NCBI RefSeq assembly: GCF_000718005.1
Contig: NZ_JODV01000017.1
Reading direction: 5' to 3' (one strand)
Origin: Actinoalloteichus_B caeruleus
GTDB taxonomy: Bacteria > Actinomycetota > Actinomycetes > Mycobacteriales > Pseudonocardiaceae
Length of the DNA: 64,000 bases
Shown: positions 59,844-64,000 of the stretch, one piece after another
Layout: every line of letters begins with the position of its first letter
Position numbering within the stretch: the stretch's first letter is position 1
Made by a program: the position numbers and the translations under genes
The notes under the pieces: model-generated
Databases searched by the model: none
The model's input: only the letters and a program-made list of their open reading frames with translations
What the model was told of the DNA's origin: nothing

Positions 59844-61061
59844 TCAGCCGATCTCGCGGTCCCGAACGATCTCGCCGTCCTCGACCTGGTAGACCCAGAC
59901 CGGGGTGTCGGTCAGCTCGCCGTCCTCGTCCCACTTGAAGTGCTTGGTGAGACCGGGCGCGTCGTAGTCGCGCACGTACTCGAGGACCTCCTCGCGGGTG
60001 GACAGTCCCTCGTCCAGCGCGCGCAGCAGGACGGTCGTGGCGTCGTAGCCCTCGGCGGAGTAGGTGGACGGTTCGGTGCCGGCCAACTCGGTGAAGGCGT
60101 CGAAGAAGTCACCGAAGCCGTCGGCCGGGACGCACGGGCAGGTCAGGTAGACGCCCTCGGCGGCACCCACGGCGTTCTGCACGAACTGGTCGTCGCGCAC
60201 GCCGTCGGGAGCCACGAGGGTGGTCTGAAGCCCCCGGGCGAACAGCTGCTGCGCGAAGGGCGCGGCCTCGGTGTAGTAGCCGGCGTAGAAGACGGCATCC
60301 GGGCCGGAGGCCTCGATCGTGCCGACGACCGCGGAGAACTCCCGCTGGTTCGTCTTCACCTCCTCGGTGCACACGACCGCGTCACCGAGGGCTTCCCGCA
60401 CCTCGCGAGCCAGGCCGATTCCGTAGGAGGAGTCGTCGTTGACGACGCAGACGCTCTCGGCGCCGAGGTCCTCCCCGATGAAGGTGGCGGCGGCCGGACC
60501 CTGCTGCGCGTCGTTACCCAGCCCGCGGAAGAAGGTGTCCCAGCCGTTCTGGGACAGCGCCGGGTCGGTGGCGGACGGGCTGATCGTGACCAGGCCGGCC
60601 TCGTGGAACGACTGCCCGGCCGCGTCGGACTCACCGGAGAAGGGCAGCCCGACCACGCCCAGGATGGAGTCGTCGTTGATGGCCTGGGTGACCACACCGG
60701 ACGCCCGGTCGGGGCTGCCCTCGGTGTCGAACTCCTTGAGCGTCACCTGGCAGCCCGCGTTGGCCTCGTTGTGCTCCTCGACGGCGAGGCGGACACCGTT
60801 GAGGATCGCGACGCCGAGGGCCGCGTTCTGGCCAGCGATGGTGCCGATGTAGGCGATGCTGACGCCGTCCTCGCACTCGCCGGTGCCGTCCCCCGCCGGC
60901 AGGACGGCATCGGTGGGGGCGTCAGGGGCGGCGGCGGCGCTGTCGTTGGTCGCGGCGCCCCCCTCCGCCGGTTCCTCGTTCCCGCCCTGCGCGCACCCGG
61001 CGAGCGTCAGCGACGCCGTCGCCGCGACTGCCAGGATCCGTAAGCGACCGATTTTCGACAC
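59844..61061 (-). CDS. livK: Branched-chain amino acid-binding lipoprotein LivK-like
   Basis: A 405-residue periplasmic-type solute-binding protein. The signal peptide ends in the lipobox LTLAGC, so it is a lipoprotein on the outer face of the membrane; an Asn/Asp/Ala/Thr-rich linker follows. The mature part has the type 1 fold of amino-acid binding proteins with CEDGVSIAYIGTIAGQNAALGVAILNGVRLAVEEHN, given by its ends as VSIAYIGTIAG...GVRLAVEEHN. The GTG at 61061 has GGAGG 5 bases upstream; GTG 61073 would place the site inside the frame. Two hairpins occupy its leader. The real ligand could be another amino acid or amide. Confidence 0.9.
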   Translation of the reverse strand: MSKIGRLRILAVAATASLTLAGCAQGGNEEPAEGGAATNDSAAAAPDAPTDAVLPAGDGTGECEDGVSIAYIGTIAGQNAALGVAILNGVRLAVEEHNEANAGCQVTLKEFDTEGSPDRASGVVTQAINDDSILGVVGLPFSGESDAAGQSFHEAGLVTISPSATDPALSQNGWDTFFRGLGNDAQQGPAAATFIGEDLGAESVCVVNDDSSYGIGLAREVREALGDAVVCTEEVKTNQREFSAVVGTIEASGPDAVFYAGYYTEAAPFAQQLFARGLQTTLVAPDGVRDDQFVQNAVGAAEGVYLTCPCVPADGFGDFFDAFTELAGTEPSTYSAEGYDATTVLLRALDEGLSTREEVLEYVRDYDAPGLTKHFKWDEDGELTDTPVWVYQVEDGEIVRDREIG

Positions 61062-61080
61062 CCGTGCCTCCACGTGAACC

Positions 61081-61125
61081 CGCCCACGAGCAGCAGTCGT
61101 GGGCGTCGTTCCGCTCCTCGGAACG
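61081..61125 (-). promoter_or_regulatory. Two-hairpin leader of livK
   Basis: CGCCCACGA and TCGTGGGCG (61081-61105) form a perfect 9-bp stem, and CGTTCCG with CGGAACG (61107-61125) a 7-bp stem. Both lie directly upstream of the livK ribosome site (about 61066-61071). The close packing suggests a structured 5' leader; regulation or mRNA stability are possible. A known riboswitch was not recognised. Confidence 0.5.
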
Positions 61126-61323
61126 ATGAGTTAGGCACGGACCGTAGTCCGATCGTGGCACGTTGCCCATACTGGTCACGTGGCCGTAGCCACATCGTGA
61201 CGCATGTCGCTCTTCTGGGCTCCGAAAGGGGGAACTTTTCCCTAGGAATGGGATCGCGCACCGCCACCCGGGTGGACATGTGACCGCGACGTGTCAAGGC
61301 ATGACGTCGGGATGACGTCTGGA

Positions 61324-61938
61324 TCAGCTGAGGGTTTCCAGTACCGCCTCCGCGACCGCCTTCATCGTGGTCCGCCGGTCCATCGCGGTGCGCTGGATCC
61401 ATCGGAACGCCTCGGGCTCGCTCAGCGACTGGTTCTTCATCAACAGGCCCTTGGCCCGTTCCACCACCTTGCGCGCCTCCAACCGCTCCTGGAGGTCGGC
61501 CACCTCACCCTCCAGCGCCCGGACCTCGGCGAAACGGGACATGGCGAGCTCGATGGCCGGGATGAGGTCACGCTTGGCGAAGGGCTTGACCAGGTAGGCC
61601 ATCGCCCCCGCGTCCCGCGCCCGCTCCACGAGGTCGCGCTGGCTGAAGGCCGTGAGGATCACCACGGGGGCGACCCGGTCGCCGACGATCAGGGACGCGG
61701 CCTCGATACCGTCCATCCGGGGCATCTTGACGTCGAGGATGACCAGGTCGGGCTGGAGCTCGTTGGCCAGCTCGACGGCCTCCTGCCCGTCGACGGCCTC
61801 GCCGACGACGTCGTAGTTCTCCTCACGAAGCATCTCGACGAGGTCAAGACGGATGAGGGCTTCGTCCTCGGCCACGACCACACGGCGGGCGCTGGTGTTC
61901 GGGGCCTCGGTCCGGGCCTCGGCAGCCGGCTCGGTCAC
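61324..61938 (-). CDS. pdtaR: PdtaR-like response regulator with ANTAR RNA-binding domain
   Basis: A 204-residue two-domain regulator. The receiver domain begins VVVAEDEALIRLDLVEML; its phospho-acceptor Asp is in LVILDVKMPRMDG and the conserved Lys in YLVKPF. The C-terminal ANTAR domain reads LEARKVVERAKGLLMKNQ...EAFRWIQRTAMDRRTTM, typical of antiterminators that bind tandem hexaloop RNA hairpins. Family: Rv1626-like PdtaR, partner of the PdtaS histidine kinase. The GTG at 61938 follows AGGAGGAGCC. No kinase gene is adjacent. It is followed on the same strand, after 263 bases, by livK. Confidence 0.93.
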   Translation of the reverse strand: MTEPAAEARTEAPNTSARRVVVAEDEALIRLDLVEMLREENYDVVGEAVDGQEAVELANELQPDLVILDVKMPRMDGIEAASLIVGDRVAPVVILTAFSQRDLVERARDAGAMAYLVKPFAKRDLIPAIELAMSRFAEVRALEGEVADLQERLEARKVVERAKGLLMKNQSLSEPEAFRWIQRTAMDRRTTMKAVAEAVLETLS

Positions 61939-62374
61939 CGGGCTCCTCCTGGTTGGTGTCGGCTACTGCGGCAGGTGGGCCGGCAGCGAGTGGCCCACCG
62001 TGACTGAATGTCGAATCCTACCCGGTGGGGGCCCTCGACCCGGTAGCGCCCGCGTGGTGAGAGGCCTCACTGTCGGGCGACGCGGGTCCCCCGGACGGGT
62101 TGACGGTCAACCGTTCAGGAAAAGCGGCGACCCCCACACGGGAATACCCCGAGCAAACAGCCGGTTCCGTGACCCACGGTCGTGTCCGATGCTCGGCGAG
62201 AGGGAACGGAAGATGGCGTTGCGTATTCCGATTTCTCCCCTGACGAGTATTCCTTGGTTCCATCGGGTCTCCGTCACCGAAATATCGAGTATCGCTCATT
62301 GCGCCTCCGTTCGCCTTTCGGAATCGTCGTAGTGGCGCAACCCGATCCCCCCGGAACCAACGTCGGAGGAACTG
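61939..62374. other. Intergenic region between pdtaR and the ligase gene
   Basis: About 435 bases containing divergent promoters. The segment 62215-62300 is less GC-rich than the rest of the window. No convincing open frame or strong hairpin is seen. Confidence 0.5.
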
Positions 62375-63883
62375 GTGGACTACGTGCGACGGGTCTTAGC
62401 CGGAATCGCCCCCCAGGACGACGTCCTCGTTTCCGAGAACCGGTCGCTGAATGGCGCCGAAACCCATCGTCTGGTCGCCGGTATGGCCGCAGTCCTCGCG
62501 CGGTTCGGAGTGGGCCCCGGAGTCCGGGTCGCCTGCCTGCACGGGAACACGCCGGAGGCCGTCCTCCTCCGGCTCGCGGTCCAATGGGCGGGGGGCTGCT
62601 ACGTCGGCCTGCGCCCGATGTTCTCCCCCACCGTGCACGCGGCGTGCCTCGCCCACGCGGCGCCGGAGGTGCTCGTCCACGACCAGCAGCGCGAGGAGCG
62701 CGCCACCGAACTGCTCCGCCGCGCGTCGGTGCCCCGCGTCCTCTCGCTGGGTCCCTCCGCTCTCGGCGAGGACCTGGTCGCACTCGCCGCCGCCGCCGTG
62801 GCCGACGCTCCCGCGCTCCCCGCCGCGCTCGACAGGCCGGCGTCGCTGGCCTACACCAGCGGGACGACCGGCAGCCCCAAGGGTGTCGTCCACGGCACCA
62901 CCGCCATGGCGGCGTGCCTCGACGTGGCCCGCGCCATGTACGGACCGCCACCCTGGCGCTTCCTGGTGGCCATCCCGCTCTCCGACCTGGGCGGAGAGCT
63001 CGCCCAGTGGATCCTCGCCTGCGGCGGGGTGGTGGTGCTGCGGGAGGACCTGGACCCCCTGGCGACGCTCGCGCTGCTGGAGCGGGAACGCATCACCCAC
63101 CTGTTCACCGCGCCCAGCTCGCTCTACCAGCTCGCGGAGCACCCCGACCTCGACCACTTCGACCTCACGGCCCTGCGACTCGCCGTCTACGGAGGGGCCC
63201 CCGCCGTGCCAGCCCGCACGTCCGCCGCCCTGCGCCGGCTCGGCCCCCGCCTCATGCAGAACTACGGCACCCAGGAGACCGGGTTCGTGTGCGCGCTCCT
63301 GCCCGAGGACCACGGGCACCCCGAGCTGCTGGACCACGCCGGTCGGCTGCTCCCGGGAGTCGAGGTGGAGATCCGGGACACCTCGGGCGCGGTCGTCCCG
63401 CCGGGGGTGGTCGGCGAGATCTGGGTCCGCTCCCCGATGACGATGAGCGGGTACCACGCCGATCCGGCCCGGACGGGCGAGGTGCTGGTGGACGGGTGGG
63501 TCCGCACCGGTGACCTGGGCCACCTCTCCGAGGCGGACCTGCTCCGCATCCTCGACCGCGCCAAGGACCTCATCATCGTCGAGGCGTACAACGTCTACTC
63601 CCGTCGCGTGGAGGACGTCCTCTGCCACCACCCGAAGGTCCTCCAGGCCGGGGTCGTCGGCCTTCCCGACGTCGACCGAGGTGAGCGGGTCTGCGCGGCG
63701 GTCGTCCTCGCGAGCGGAACCGCGGACGCCGACGAGCTCCGCGAACACGTCGAGGCGCAACTCGGTGAACCACACGTACCCCGCCTCATCCGATTCGTCG
63801 ACACCATTCCACTCACCGACGGGGGAAAACCGGACAAGTCGGCATTACGCGCCCTGTTCGCCCCCGACACCCCCTCCCGCTGA
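62375..63883 (+). CDS. AMP-binding acyl-CoA/acyl-ACP ligase
   Basis: A 502-residue member of the ANL adenylating enzymes, which activate a carboxylic acid with ATP and load it on CoA or an ACP. Motifs: the phosphate-binding YTSGTTGSPKGVVHG, the YGTQETGF substrate motif, GWVRTGDLGHLS and the hinge RAKDLIIVEAYNVYSRRVED, given by its ends as RAKDLIIVEAYN...RVED, with the C-terminal catalytic Lys in LTDGGKPDKSAL. The GTG at 62375 has GGAGG 5 bases upstream. It sits at the right edge and may start a biosynthetic cluster; no acyl carrier protein or synthase gene follows within the window. Substrate unknown; medium/long-chain or aryl acids are possible. Confidence 0.85.
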   Translation: MDYVRRVLAGIAPQDDVLVSENRSLNGAETHRLVAGMAAVLARFGVGPGVRVACLHGNTPEAVLLRLAVQWAGGCYVGLRPMFSPTVHAACLAHAAPEVLVHDQQREERATELLRRASVPRVLSLGPSALGEDLVALAAAAVADAPALPAALDRPASLAYTSGTTGSPKGVVHGTTAMAACLDVARAMYGPPPWRFLVAIPLSDLGGELAQWILACGGVVVLREDLDPLATLALLERERITHLFTAPSSLYQLAEHPDLDHFDLTALRLAVYGGAPAVPARTSAALRRLGPRLMQNYGTQETGFVCALLPEDHGHPELLDHAGRLLPGVEVEIRDTSGAVVPPGVVGEIWVRSPMTMSGYHADPARTGEVLVDGWVRTGDLGHLSEADLLRILDRAKDLIIVEAYNVYSRRVEDVLCHHPKVLQAGVVGLPDVDRGERVCAAVVLASGTADADELREHVEAQLGEPHVPRLIRFVDTIPLTDGGKPDKSALRALFAPDTPSR

Positions 63884-63914
63884 TCCCACGACCAACCGGA
63901 CGAAAGGATTCCCA

Positions 63915-63950
63915 ATGAAGTTGTCAAGCGGTGAAGGTGTCGGGCCGTGA
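63915..63950 (+). pseudogene. Start of a gene that is truncated after 11 codons
   Basis: An ATG with an AAAGGA ribosome site 6-7 bases upstream, 31 bases after the ligase stop, begins MKLSSGEGVGP and then stops. The site and spacing look like a real operon gene start, but the frame closes at once. Possible disruption by the element whose end lies at 63956-64000. Confidence 0.35.
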
Positions 63951-63955
63951 GCTCG

Positions 63956-64000
63956 TCAGGCCGCTGCGGCTTCGGGTTGCGGCGTGCCGGTCTGGAAGGC
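63956..64000 (-). CDS. 3' end of an opposing gene cut by the window edge
   Basis: The last 14 codons of a leftward frame (ending QTGTPQPEAAAA and TGA) run off the window. Only the tail is visible, so the product is not known. Alanine/proline-rich ends of this kind occur in several proteins, including transposases; the neighbouring truncated start makes a mobile element possible. Confidence 0.3.
   Translation of the reverse strand, partial: AFQTGTPQPEAAAA

Noticed and set aside
1..64000. tRNA or rRNA genes
   Set aside because: No cloverleaf-like or ribosomal sequence was recognised on reading; a covariance search was not possible.

Overview
The window is very GC-rich DNA (roughly 70% or more by eye), with strongly G/C-biased third codon positions, frequent GTG/TTG starts and four-base ATGA/GTGA gene overlaps. 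Gene families such as HelD, the PdtaR-type ANTAR regulator, a crtI-crtB-crtU carotenoid block, an ATPase-less sugar ABC transporter and an NBR1-Ig protein point to a filamentous actinomycete. Pseudonocardiales or Streptomycetales relatives are likely, but the genus cannot be read from the sequence. No rRNA, tRNA or CRISPR array was seen.

Layout. 0.2-4 kb: GPP34 and DUF2267 proteins and a HelD/HelR-type RNA polymerase-recycling helicase. 4.2-6.3 kb: a two-gene oxidoreductase operon (Gfo/Idh and medium-chain dehydrogenase). 6.8-12.6 kb: an orphan YcaO protein facing a beta-propeller gene and a large LuxR-family ATPase regulator. 12.6-14.5 kb: a 57-aa zinc-ribbon-like protein, a gene-poor kilobase and a CBS-domain protein.

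15.0-34.6 kb is the most distinctive part. It is a seven-gene, tightly coupled, leftward operon for a polyunsaturated-fatty-acid-synthase-like ('Pfa') iterative megasynthase: FAD oxidoreductase, free acyl carrier protein, thioesterase, PfaA (KS-AT-ACP-KR-DH with one ACP), PfaC (KS-CLF-AT-DH-DH with a PfaB-like AT fused in), PfaD enoyl reductase, and an acyl-CoA dehydrogenase homologue that seems to lack the usual catalytic Glu. An ECF sigma factor is divergent from it. Together these genes could build, reduce or dehydrate, release and oxidise a polyene-type lipid. The product cannot be deduced from sequence.

35.9-45.8 kb: a glycoside-utilisation locus (GH42 beta-galactosidase, two sugar permeases, a Tat/lipoprotein binding protein, a LacI regulator, a GH3 glycosidase) with matching LacI-type palindromes before lacI and before the GH3 gene. 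45.9-47.2 kb: gene-poor DNA with a triple repeat and a coding fragment. 47.2-48.2 kb: an NBR1-Ig protein. 48.8-55.8 kb: carotenoid genes crtI-crtB-crtU, a convergent Rieske protein and a photolyase. crtE and crtY are not in the window. 55.9-61.1 kb: a complete branched-chain amino-acid-type ABC operon livK-H-M-G-F. 61.3-61.9 kb: a PdtaR-like ANTAR antiterminator. 62.4-63.9 kb: an acyl-CoA/acyl-ACP ligase. It is followed by a start codon with a ribosome site whose frame closes after 11 codons, next to the 3' end of an opposing gene cut by the window edge, possibly a mobile-element junction.
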